Part shown: positions 1 through 7,626 of the stretch, piece by piece
How positions within the stretch are numbered: the stretch's first letter is position 1
Layout of the letters: each line of letters begins with the position of its first letter
Source of the DNA: Bog-473 sp963725895
Lineage (GTDB): Bacteria; Actinomycetota; Acidimicrobiia; Acidimicrobiales; RAAP-2
Reading direction: 5' to 3'
Length of the DNA stretch: 64,000 nt
NCBI GenBank assembly: GCA_963725895.1
Contig: CAVSAJ010000003.1
Location: 1,054,001 to 1,118,000, forward strand
The notes under the pieces: generated by a model
Database searches by the model: none
Told to the model about the DNA's origin: nothing
What the model saw: only the letters and a program-made list of their open reading frames with translations
Made by a program: the position numbers and the translations under genes

Positions 1-249
1 AGTACGCATCGGACCCTCGCTCACGCGCATCCCAGAGGGCGCGTCATGGAGCGGCCAGATGACCGGTAGTTTCTGGGTACCGGGCCATGGTCAGCCGCTC
101 CACGTCAGTCACGAGTCGTGTCGGGGACCTGGCCCGGCGCTGATACCGGCGGTATTCACCAGTGCCCGGGCCACCGAGCATTGACGCCGACGTGGTGCTA
201 AGACGTTCGGTGGGTTGCCTGAGGGGGCTTCCAGTAAAGGGAGGGTGCC
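1..249. other. Non-coding or undetermined left edge
   Basis: No convincing gene is visible in this stretch. Open frames are present on both strands, but their composition is arginine/serine-rich as expected for non-coding frames in GC-rich DNA. The final bases hold a purine-rich GGGAGGG ribosome binding site for the gene starting at 250. Confidence 0.5.
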
Positions 250-1521
250 ATGTCCGGTATGTGGACCCATGTTCGGCAGTTCGGCCGTCTCGTCGCAGCA
301 CTCGCCGCCGTGTCCGCCTCCTTCACTGTCGGATCCGTCGCCTTGAACCTGGGCACGACATCGGCCGGCGCGGCCGGCTGTGGTGTGGTTCTCGGGACCC
401 CGCAGTCCGAAGGTGCGTTGGGCAGCATTGTCTTTGATGTCCCGACCTCGCCTGCAGTCCCGGGCGAGAGCTGCAACGCGACGGTGTCCCTCACCGGCAC
501 CATCGCGACCGCGGCAGGCGTTCGGCCATCCAACGTGGTGGGCAACGGTGTGCCCGGGTCTGTCACCGTGAGCTTTTCGCCCGGGCAGCCCGGGCCCGAC
601 ATCCTCTGGGAGTGGTCGCCGCACTGCGCCGACCCGGCGTCCTTGCCTTATGACTTCTTCGCATCGGGTCAAGGGATCGCGACGACGTCGGTGTCGATAA
701 ATGGAGCGTCGCCCTGCAGCAGCTTCGGGAACGTGACCAGCGCGACGCTGCACGCGCCCATCGTGGAGATCCCCGACCCGGAGTCCTACGTCGGGATGGC
801 GGGCGCCGACGGAAACCTCGGCTACTGGTTGGTGCAGCGGGGCGGTGGCGTCAGCCCCTACGGCATGTCGACCAATCTCGGCATGCCGTTCGGGACGAAC
901 GTGGCGGTTGCAGGCGTCGCCAACGCGGGAGGCGGCGGCTACTGGGTGGCCACCGCTGACGGTGGCGTCTTCGCCTACAACGCGCCGTTCTTCGGATCCG
1001 CGGGCGGCTCGCCGTTGAATGCACCGGTTGTGGGTATCGCGTCCACGCCCGACCATGGCGGCTACTGGCTGGTGGCCAGCGATGGCGGCGTCTTCTCCTA
1101 CGGAGACGCCGCGTTCTACGGGTCGGTTCCCGGTGTCCTGCCGCCGGGAGTGTCACTGAACCAGCCCGTCGTGGGGATTGCGTCGACCCAGGACGGGAAG
1201 GGCTACTGGATGGTTGCCTCCGATGGCGGCGTCTTCAGCTTCGGTGACGCCGTGTTCCACGGCTCCATGGGCGGCATGCACCTGAACAAGCCCGTCGTCG
1301 GCATGGCCGAGAACAATGCCGGCGGCTATTGGCTGGTTGCCAGCGACGGGGGGATCTTCACTTTCAACGCGATCTTCTTCGGCTCGACCGGCGGCATCGT
1401 GTTGAACCAGCCGGTGACGGGGATGGCGTCCACCAATGACGGCCAGGGCTACTGGATGGTCGCGGCGGACGGCGGCGTCTTCGCCTTCGGCGACGCCCCC
1501 TTCTGGGGATCCGCCGGCTGA
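250..1521 (+). CDS. Secreted protein with GYW-DGGVF-FGDA repeats
   Basis: A 423-residue protein, probably exported. A basic start and hydrophobic stretch (about residues 8-42, ending in ...SAGAAG) look like a signal peptide. Residues 43-180 have no recognised domain and contain a few cysteines. From about residue 190 the chain consists of roughly 40-residue repeats of the form GYWLVASDGGVFSYGDAxFYGS, with five clear copies and one degenerate copy before them. Such repeats occur in many large secreted proteins of Acidimicrobiia and resemble beta-propeller blades. The ATG at 250 follows a GGGAGGG site at a suitable distance. The function is unknown; a cell-surface or adhesive role is only a guess. 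The last repeat runs to the stop codon, so the protein may be a short member of a longer family. Confidence 0.8.
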   Translation: MSGMWTHVRQFGRLVAALAAVSASFTVGSVALNLGTTSAGAAGCGVVLGTPQSEGALGSIVFDVPTSPAVPGESCNATVSLTGTIATAAGVRPSNVVGNGVPGSVTVSFSPGQPGPDILWEWSPHCADPASLPYDFFASGQGIATTSVSINGASPCSSFGNVTSATLHAPIVEIPDPESYVGMAGADGNLGYWLVQRGGGVSPYGMSTNLGMPFGTNVAVAGVANAGGGGYWVATADGGVFAYNAPFFGSAGGSPLNAPVVGIASTPDHGGYWLVASDGGVFSYGDAAFYGSVPGVLPPGVSLNQPVVGIASTQDGKGYWMVASDGGVFSFGDAVFHGSMGGMHLNKPVVGMAENNAGGYWLVASDGGIFTFNAIFFGSTGGIVLNQPVTGMASTNDGQGYWMVAADGGVFAFGDAPFWGSAG

Positions 1522-1572
1522 TCACGACAGCGCGCGGGCGCTCGTCAGGCGTGCTGGGTAACGGTGAGTTGA

Positions 1573-1960
1573 CGGTGAGCCGGCCTGTAGGCGGGATTCT
1601 GTCCGGCCCCTGCCTCGATGAGAGGCAGAAAGCCTGGGTGGCCATCCATCTACGCGGCCTACCTGGGGAGCGTCCCTTCTCAGAGACCGGACGAGCAGCC
1701 CGTCTCCCACGCTTGGCCTTGCTCCGGGTGGGGTTTACCGAGCCATCGAGGTCGCCCTCGATGCTGGTGCGCTCTTACCGCACCCTTTCACCCTTGCCTG
1801 TGCGAGCCGCAGCCCGCCATCGGCGGTTTCCTTTCTGTGGCACTGTCCTGCGGGTCACCCCGACTGGCCGTTAGCCAGCACCCTGCTCTGCGGAGTCCCG
1901 ACCTTCCTCGACACGATCCCGCTGCCGGTCCGTGCCGCGGCCACCTGGCCGGCTCACCGT
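1573..1960 (-). ncRNA. rnpB: RNase P RNA (bacterial type A)
   Basis: The catalytic RNA of ribonuclease P, which matures tRNA 5' ends. Read on the minus strand, it begins with GGTGAGCCGGCCAGG, followed near base 50 by the P4-type GAGGAAGGTCGGGACTCC block. The 3' end closes with GGCCGGACAGAATCCCGCC and GGCCGGCTCACC, which pairs with the 5' end (the P1 helix). Conserved internal blocks such as ACAGTGCCACAGAAAGG and GGGTGAAAGGGTGCGGTAAG are present. A length of about 388 nt suits an actinobacterial RNase P RNA. The block usually reads GAGGAAAGTC and here reads GAGGAAGGTC. The ends are estimated from the P1 pairing. It fills the gap between the repeat protein and xseA. Confidence 0.93.
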
Positions 1961-2025
1961 CGCCACCATTGTGCCAGCCACACGCCCATGCCGGTGACCG
2001 CGCAGCGCATCGGTAGGGTGTCGGC

Positions 2026-3492
2026 GTGCCCGGCGGTTCCCGTCAACTCTTCGATCCTGAGGCTCCGCCCCTGGCCGCCGCCCCGGACGAGGATCCAGCA
2101 CTGTCTGGCGGCCGGGACGCAGACGGCCGGGACGCCTACGACCCCGATCTCCACCGCGACACCCATCCCGACGTCCTCTCCATCGGCGGCCTCTACGAGT
2201 CGGTCGAGGGCGCGCTCACCCGTGCCTTTCCCCGCAACCGGCCGCTGTGGGTCCGCGGCGAGATCTCCCATCTCTCCGACCACCGCTCCGGTCACCTCTT
2301 CTTGGACCTCGTCGACCCCGACGACGACGGCCGGGCCGCCCGCTCACGGGGCCGGGGTGGCGTCCCCACCCTCAGCGTCAAGTGCTGGCGCACCACGTGG
2401 GCGCCCTTGCGGCACCGATTGGGCAAGGCGGGGATCGAGTTGGCGGAGGGGATGGTGGTGGTCCTGCGCGGCACACTCGACCTCTACCGGGCCAAGGGCG
2501 AGATCAGCCTGATCCTCGTCGAGGTCGACGTCACCGCTCTGCTCGGCCGCCTGGCCGCCCAGCGCGCCCAGCTGCTGCGCACGCTCGAGACCGAGGGGCT
2601 GCTGCACGCGAACGCGTCGGTCCCCCAGCCGGAGGTCGCGCTGCACGTCGGGCTGGTGGCCAGCCCCGGCACCGAGGGCTGCCGCGACTTCCTGGGCCAG
2701 CTGACCGGCTCGGGGCTCGGGTTCCGTGTCTCGCACGTGAAGGTGCCCGTGCAGGGACCGGGCGCACCGGCCTCCATCGCCCGTGCCCTGACCATGCTCT
2801 CGCGGAGCGACTGCGACGTCGTCGCCGTGGTGCGCGGCGGGGGAGCGCGGGCGGATCTGGCCGCGTTCGAGACCGAGGTGGTGGCGCGGGCGGTGGCGCG
2901 CAGTGCCAAACCAGTTTTCACCGGGATCGGCCACAGTGGCGACGAGACCGTGGCCGACGTGGTCGCGGCGCGCGTCTGCATCACGCCGACCGAGTGCGGA
3001 CAGCACCTCGTGTTGGCGGCCCGGCGTTGGTGGTCCGCCCACGTGGCGGAGCCCGCCGAGCTCCTGGCCCGCCGCGTACCCACCTTCCTCGCCGACGCCG
3101 AGTCCCGCGACGCGCAGGCGCGGCGCCACCTGACCGCGGCGGCGCGCCATCAGCTGCGCGTCCACCGCGAACGCCTGGCCACCCGCGCCACCGCGCTCGG
3201 CCGTTCCGCGCCCGCTCGGCTCGAGTCCTGCGAGGGAGGCCTGCGCGCCCACGCCGCACGCCTCGGCCCGCTGAGCACGGGCCATCTCGGCCGCCTCGAC
3301 GAGCGCGTACACGCCTGGCGGCGGCTGCTGGCCGCGTACGACGTGGACCGCCAGCTCGAGCGCGGCTACAGCCTGACCCTGACCACGGAGGGGTCCTTGG
3401 TGCGCCGCGCCGGCGAGCTGGCAGAGGACCAAGAGATCGTGACCCGCTTCGCGGACGGCACCGTGCGCAGCCGGGTCGAGGGCCAGCCGTGA
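2026..3492 (+). CDS. xseA: Exodeoxyribonuclease VII large subunit
   Basis: Large, catalytic subunit of exonuclease VII, which degrades single-stranded DNA to oligonucleotides from both ends and acts in mismatch and damage processing. The 488-residue product has an N-terminal OB-fold (about residues 45-170, including PLWVRGEISHL and GHLFLDL). The catalytic domain contains VVRGGGARADLAAF and the downstream TGIGHSGDETVADVVA motif. The C-terminal part is arginine-rich and helical and ends with the family motif ERGYSLTLT. The GTG at 2026 is the chosen start; residues 1-40 are a low-complexity extension. The stop overlaps xseB by 4 bp, so the two subunits are translationally coupled. Confidence 0.95.
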   Translation: MPGGSRQLFDPEAPPLAAAPDEDPALSGGRDADGRDAYDPDLHRDTHPDVLSIGGLYESVEGALTRAFPRNRPLWVRGEISHLSDHRSGHLFLDLVDPDDDGRAARSRGRGGVPTLSVKCWRTTWAPLRHRLGKAGIELAEGMVVVLRGTLDLYRAKGEISLILVEVDVTALLGRLAAQRAQLLRTLETEGLLHANASVPQPEVALHVGLVASPGTEGCRDFLGQLTGSGLGFRVSHVKVPVQGPGAPASIARALTMLSRSDCDVVAVVRGGGARADLAAFETEVVARAVARSAKPVFTGIGHSGDETVADVVAARVCITPTECGQHLVLAARRWWSAHVAEPAELLARRVPTFLADAESRDAQARRHLTAAARHQLRVHRERLATRATALGRSAPARLESCEGGLRAHAARLGPLSTGHLGRLDERVHAWRRLLAAYDVDRQLERGYSLTLTTEGSLVRRAGELAEDQEIVTRFADGTVRSRVEGQP

Positions 3493-3857
3493 GTGCGGCC
3501 GGCGCCGGCGCCTCCGCCGGCGCTGACGCCGACGCTCACCCCGACGCCCGTGCGGACGCGCAGAACGAGCCGGTCGCGGTGGACAAGCTCAGTTACACCG
3601 AGGCCAGCCGCGAGCTCGATGCCATCGTCAGCTTCTTCGAACAGCGAGAGGTCGACGTGGACGTACTGGTGACCAGGTTGGAGCGGGCCACCGAACTGAT
3701 CGACGAGCTCGACCGCCGTCTGCGCCGCACCAGGGCCCAGGTCGAAGAGCTCGTGCCCCGTCTCGATGCGCTCGCCGCCGAGACCGCAGGGTCGAGCACG
3801 GGAGGCGGGTCCGGTACGGGAGGCGTGCCGACCGCAGGAGGTGAGGGCGATGAGTGA
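3489..3857 (+). CDS. xseB: Exodeoxyribonuclease VII small subunit
   Basis: Small subunit of exonuclease VII, 122 residues. The GTG at 3489 overlaps the xseA stop in a GTGA. The family core is residues about 32-90: LSYTEASRELDAIVSFFE, followed by the heptad-patterned VDVLVTRLERATELIDEL that packs on XseA. It carries an Ala/Asp-rich N-terminal extension of about 30 residues and a Gly/Thr-rich tail, making it longer than the usual 60-80 residues. The tail overlaps the next gene by 8 bp. Confidence 0.9.
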   Translation: MSAAGAGASAGADADAHPDARADAQNEPVAVDKLSYTEASRELDAIVSFFEQREVDVDVLVTRLERATELIDELDRRLRRTRAQVEELVPRLDALAAETAGSSTGGGSGTGGVPTAGGEGDE

Positions 3858-4611
3858 GCATGGCACGGGCGGATCGGCCGGTGGTGCTGTGACCGATCGA
3901 GACAACCGGGTCTACTTCCGCCAGCTGCTCTCGGGCCGTGACTTCGCGCGGGGGGACATGATGGCCCGGCAGATGGTCAATTTCGTCTACCTCATCGGTG
4001 ACCGCGAGACGGGTGAGGCGGTCGTCGTCGACCCGGCCTACGCCGTCCAGGACCTGCTCGACATCGTGGAGAACGACGGGATGCGCCTGACCGGTGTGCT
4101 CGGCACTCACTTCCACCCGGATCATCTCGGCGGACAGATGGGTGGCTGGTCGCTCGAGGGCATCAGCGCGTTGTTGGAGAAGGTCGCGGTGCCGATCCAC
4201 GTCCAGGCGGACGAGGTGCCCTGGGTCGAGCGGACCACCGGCGTCGGCGGGGCCGATCTGGTCGGGCACCACAGCGGTGACGTGCTCCGGGTCGGCGACG
4301 TCGCCGTCGAGCTCATCCATACCCCGGGCCACACGCCCGGCAGTCAGTGCTTCCTCGTCGACGGGCGCCTCGTGGCGGGCGACACTTTGTTTCTCGAGGG
4401 GTGTGGGCGGACCGACTTCCCCGGTTCGGATCCGCTCGCGATGTACGAGTCCATTCACACCCGGCTCGCGCGGGTGCCTGACGACGCCATCTTGTTCCCC
4501 GGCCACCTCTATTCGGCCGATGCCTCCCAGAGCATGGGCGAGACCCGGAAGTGGAACTACGTGTTCAGGCCCCGCTCCGCCGAGGAGTGGATGGCCATGT
4601 TCGGCCGGTGA
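3850..4611 (+). CDS. MBL-fold metallohydrolase (glyoxalase II / persulfide dioxygenase type)
   Basis: A 253-residue metallo-beta-lactamase-fold enzyme. The metal-binding motif THFHPDHLGG lies at about residues 91-100. A second histidine is in HTPGHTPGSQCFLVDG, the bridging aspartate in VAGDTLFLEGCGRTDFPGSD and the last histidine in FPGHLYS. The GCGRTDFPGSD block and the FPGHLYS ending are typical of the glyoxalase-II/persulfide-dioxygenase branch, whose members hydrolyse glutathione-type thioesters or oxidise persulfides. Actinobacteria lack glutathione, so the substrate here is unknown. The ATG at 3850 overlaps xseB by 8 bp, and the stop overlaps the next gene as GTGA. The pairing with an FAD-dependent reductase suggests a shared redox or sulfur role (inference). 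Confidence 0.85.
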   Translation: MSEHGTGGSAGGAVTDRDNRVYFRQLLSGRDFARGDMMARQMVNFVYLIGDRETGEAVVVDPAYAVQDLLDIVENDGMRLTGVLGTHFHPDHLGGQMGGWSLEGISALLEKVAVPIHVQADEVPWVERTTGVGGADLVGHHSGDVLRVGDVAVELIHTPGHTPGSQCFLVDGRLVAGDTLFLEGCGRTDFPGSDPLAMYESIHTRLARVPDDAILFPGHLYSADASQSMGETRKWNYVFRPRSAEEWMAMFGR

Positions 4612-5897
4612 CGCGAGTGGGCGAGCTCGGGGAGGACAGCACCGTCGTCGTGGTCGGCGCGTCGCTGGCCGGCTGGCGGGCCGTCGAGACGCTGCGGAGC
4701 GAGGCTTACGAGGGCACCATCTCGTTGGTCGGCGAGGAACGGCACCTTCCTTACGACCGCCCGCCCCTGTCCAAACAGGTGCTGGCGGGGACCTGGCCTC
4801 CCGAGAAAGCGGTGTTGGCCGACAAGCGGCGTTCCAGCGAGCTGCGGGTGCACGAGGTGCTCGGCCGCCGCGCCGTGGGACTCGACGCCGCCGGACGCAA
4901 GGTCGAGCTCGACGACGGCACCGTGCTCAACGGCGACGGCATCGTCATCACGACCGGCGCCGCGCCGCGCCGGTTGCCCGGCACCGAGAGCTTGGGTCAG
5001 CGCGACGGTCTCTTCACATTGCGCACGCTCGACGACTCCCTGGCGCTGCGCTCGGCCGTGACCGCGTCGGAGTCGGCGCGCGTCGTGGTGATCGGGGCGG
5101 GGTTCATCGGCGCAGAGGTCGCGTCGACGTGTGCGGACCTCGGGTGCCGCGTCACCGTGCTCGAGGCGCTCGACATCCCACTGCGCCCCGTGCTCGGGCC
5201 GATGCTGGGCGAGCATTGTGCATCGCTGCAGCGTTCCCGCGGTGTCACGCTACGCCTCGGCGTGTCGGTGGCGGCGATCCGCAAGGGCAGCGCGTCGGAC
5301 GCGGGCGACGCACCCTCTGGTGCAGCGCCCGCACTGGTCGTCGAGCTGGCGGACGACGACGCCGTGCCCGCGGACGTCGTCGTGGTCGGCATCGGCGTGA
5401 CACCCCAGACGCGGTGGCTGGAGGGTTCGGGCCTGACAGTGGACAACGGAGTCGTGTGCGACGCCCGGCTGTTTGCGGGTGATGGGATCGTGGCGGCCGG
5501 TGACGTCGCACGCTGGACGTGGCGGCACGAGTGGGGCGGCGAGGAGCAGATCCGGATCGAGCACTGGGAGATCGCAGCGGGGGCGGGTGTGGCCGCGGCG
5601 CGGAGCCTGTTGGCCGGCCGGGCCGACGCGCCACCGTTCGTGCCGATCCCGTACTTCTGGTCCGACCAGTTCGGGGTGCGTCTCCAGGTGCTCGGGAGCC
5701 CGCGCGGCGACGACGAGGTCGTCGTCTGTGAGGGGTCGCTCGACGAGGGCAAGTTCGTCGCCGTGTTCGGCCGCGCCGGCCGCCTGCGTGCGGTGATGGC
5801 GATCGGCAAGCCGCGCCAGCTGATGGGGTTCCGGCCGCTGCTCCAAGCCGGTGCCAGTTGGGACGAGGCGCTGGCGCACGCCGCCGCCGTGGGCTGA
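4608..5897 (+). CDS. FAD-dependent pyridine nucleotide-disulphide oxidoreductase (ferredoxin-reductase type)
   Basis: A 429-residue NAD(P)H:acceptor reductase. The FAD-binding VVVVGASLAGWRAVETL motif is at about residues 11-27, followed by the family hallmark YDRPPLSKQVL. The NAD(P)H-binding motif VVVIGAGFIGAEVASTCADLG is central. A second FAD motif lies in FAGDGIVAAGDVARW, followed by EHWEIA and a C-terminal reductase domain (FWSDQFGVRLQVLG). This architecture matches rubredoxin/ferredoxin reductases of dioxygenase and P450 systems. The GTG at 4608 is set by the GTGA overlap with the hydrolase upstream; no ferredoxin gene lies beside it. A bidirectional terminator follows about 180 bp downstream. 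Confidence 0.88.
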   Translation: MTRVGELGEDSTVVVVGASLAGWRAVETLRSEAYEGTISLVGEERHLPYDRPPLSKQVLAGTWPPEKAVLADKRRSSELRVHEVLGRRAVGLDAAGRKVELDDGTVLNGDGIVITTGAAPRRLPGTESLGQRDGLFTLRTLDDSLALRSAVTASESARVVVIGAGFIGAEVASTCADLGCRVTVLEALDIPLRPVLGPMLGEHCASLQRSRGVTLRLGVSVAAIRKGSASDAGDAPSGAAPALVVELADDDAVPADVVVVGIGVTPQTRWLEGSGLTVDNGVVCDARLFAGDGIVAAGDVARWTWRHEWGGEEQIRIEHWEIAAGAGVAAARSLLAGRADAPPFVPIPYFWSDQFGVRLQVLGSPRGDDEVVVCEGSLDEGKFVAVFGRAGRLRAVMAIGKPRQLMGFRPLLQAGASWDEALAHAAAVG

Positions 5898-6080
5898 GGC
5901 GGCCTGCCTCTTCGGGGCTGCGTGGGGTCGAAGAGGTCACTTTTGCCCCAATAGGGGCCACTCGGCCCTAACGGCGTCGAGTGCGCCCAGTCACGATTTC
6001 CACAGGGCCGTACACGCGAAGGTCGTCCGCCGCTGGTGGCGGGTGCCCACGCATGCGGCGAAGGCGGTGGGAAGGGGGAG

Positions 6081-6140
6081 TCTCGGGAGAGGCGATCTCC
6101 TTCTGAGTGGGCCTGACCCCTCAGAAGGAGATTCCCGAGA
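6081..6140. terminator. Bidirectional hairpin terminator between convergent genes
   Basis: The left arm at 6081-6106 (TCTCGGGAG...ATCTCCTTCTGA) is matched by the right arm at 6121-6140 (TCAGAAGGAGATTCCCGAGA). The arms pair except for an extra AGGCG in the left arm. The right arm contains the stop codon of the glycerol kinase gene, so the hairpin overlaps the 3' end of the coding region. It separates that gene from the convergent FAD oxidoreductase. Confidence 0.7.
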
Positions 6141-7626
6141 GCTCCGGAATCGTTGCTTCGGCTTTTGCCCGGGCCGCGAGCCAGCGCGCACGACCCGCGG
6201 CTCGTTCGGTGTCGGTGGTGGTGGGTTCGATCGTGCGACGCGGCGAGAATGTGTCGGCCAGCTCGTCAGTCGACTGGTAGACGCCCACCGCGAGCCCGGC
6301 GAGAAGTCCGGCACCGAGCGTGGTCGCTTCGAGCACGGGTGAGATCTCGACCGGTCGCCCGATGGCGCCGGCGAGCGCATCGGTGAACACGGCGTTGTCG
6401 GACATGCCCCCGTCGACGCGCAGCGTCGCGATCGCATATCCGCTGTCGCGCTCGGAGGCCTCCACGAGATCGGCGCCGCGTTGCGCCACACCCTCGAGGA
6501 CGGCGCGGACGACCTCGGCGCGCCCGGTCCCCCTGGTGAGGCCCACGAGCGTGCCGCGGGCGCCGAAGTCCCACACCGGCGTCCCGAGTCCCAGCAATGC
6601 AGGCACGAACCACACGTCCCCCGACGTCTCGCACTGCGCGGCCACTCCCGCCGATTCCTCCGCGCTGGCGATGATGCAGAGGTCGTCTCGGAGCCACTCG
6701 ATCACCGTTCCCGCCGAGAGCATGACCGCTTCGGTGCCCCACGTCGCCCGTCCCGCGACCCGATAGGCGACGATGGGGAACGTGCCGGCATCACCGCGAC
6801 CGACGCCGGCGGGGCCGTCGCCGGGGCCGGTGCACTGGTCGAGCATGCCGCCCGTGCCGAAGGTCGCCTTGGCCAGGCCCGGCAGCGTGCAGCCCTGGCC
6901 GACGAGCGAGGCCTGCTGATCGCCGGCGATCCCGCAGATGGGCGGCGCCCCGTCCAGCGCGGTCGCCTGACCGACTGCGCCCGAGGAATCCACGACCGCC
7001 GGCAGCATGACGCGCGGGATCCGCAACCGTTGGAGCAGGTGCTCGTCCCACCCGAGCGTGGACGGGTCGACCAGCTCGGTGACGGCCGCGTTCGTGGCAT
7101 CGGTGACGTGCAGCGCGTCAGAGCCGGCGGCTGCGCCACCCGAGAGCGTCCAGGCGATCCAGGCGTCGACGGTGCCGAAGCACAACTCGCCCGCCTCGGC
7201 ACGTCCGCGTTCGGGGTCGACGTCGTCGAGGATGGCCATCACCTTGGTGGCCGAGGAGTTGGGGGCCAGGCGGATGCCGTCGGCTTGGAGCGCCAGGCAG
7301 GTGCCCACGGTCCGCAGGTCCTGCCACCCGATGCCCGGCGCCACGGGCGCGCCGCTGGCGCGCTCCCACACGATGCTCGAGGCGCGCTGGTTGGCGATGC
7401 CCACGCCGACGACCGGCCCGCCGTCGGCCAGCGCGGCCCGCGCCACGCTCAGTGCGGCCTCGGCCATCCGCGCCGCGTCGAACTCCACGAGCCCCGGGGC
7501 AGGCGAGTCGGGGAGGAGCGGCAGGCGGTGCTCATGCTCGACGGTGGCGTCGGGGCGGACGACGGCGGCGCGCACGCTCGAGGTGCCGACGTCGACGACC
7601 AGGATGCTGCCACCCGACGCGGTCAC
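6121..7626 (-). CDS. glpK: Glycerol kinase / FGGY-family carbohydrate kinase
   Basis: A 501-residue FGGY kinase that should phosphorylate glycerol to glycerol-3-phosphate. The N-terminal domain has the phosphate-binding ILVVDVGTSSVRAAVV and the substrate-loop sequence GVGIANQRAS. Later motifs are IAGDQQASLVGQGC, KATFGTGGML and the C-terminal ATP-site signature LRVDGGMSDN. Typical glycerol kinases read DQGTTSSR in the first motif; here it is DVGTSSVR, so a different polyol or sugar is possible. The neighbours glpD and an alkyl-DHAP-synthase-like oxidase favour glycerol. The GTG at 7626 overlaps the upstream stop as GTGA; another GTG lies 6 nt earlier. The frame stays open far upstream, but that extension is shadow sequence. 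Confidence 0.85.
   Translation of the reverse strand: MTASGGSILVVDVGTSSVRAAVVRPDATVEHEHRLPLLPDSPAPGLVEFDAARMAEAALSVARAALADGGPVVGVGIANQRASSIVWERASGAPVAPGIGWQDLRTVGTCLALQADGIRLAPNSSATKVMAILDDVDPERGRAEAGELCFGTVDAWIAWTLSGGAAAGSDALHVTDATNAAVTELVDPSTLGWDEHLLQRLRIPRVMLPAVVDSSGAVGQATALDGAPPICGIAGDQQASLVGQGCTLPGLAKATFGTGGMLDQCTGPGDGPAGVGRGDAGTFPIVAYRVAGRATWGTEAVMLSAGTVIEWLRDDLCIIASAEESAGVAAQCETSGDVWFVPALLGLGTPVWDFGARGTLVGLTRGTGRAEVVRAVLEGVAQRGADLVEASERDSGYAIATLRVDGGMSDNAVFTDALAGAIGRPVEISPVLEATTLGAGLLAGLAVGVYQSTDELADTFSPRRTIEPTTTDTERAAGRARWLAARAKAEATIPELSGISF

Noticed and set aside
1573..1960. Plus-strand protein frames over the RNase P RNA
   Set aside because: The conserved RNase P blocks and end pairing account for the sequence.
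2247..3857. Long open frame ending as xseB
   Set aside because: Only the part after 3489 has coding composition; the rest is a shadow of xseA.
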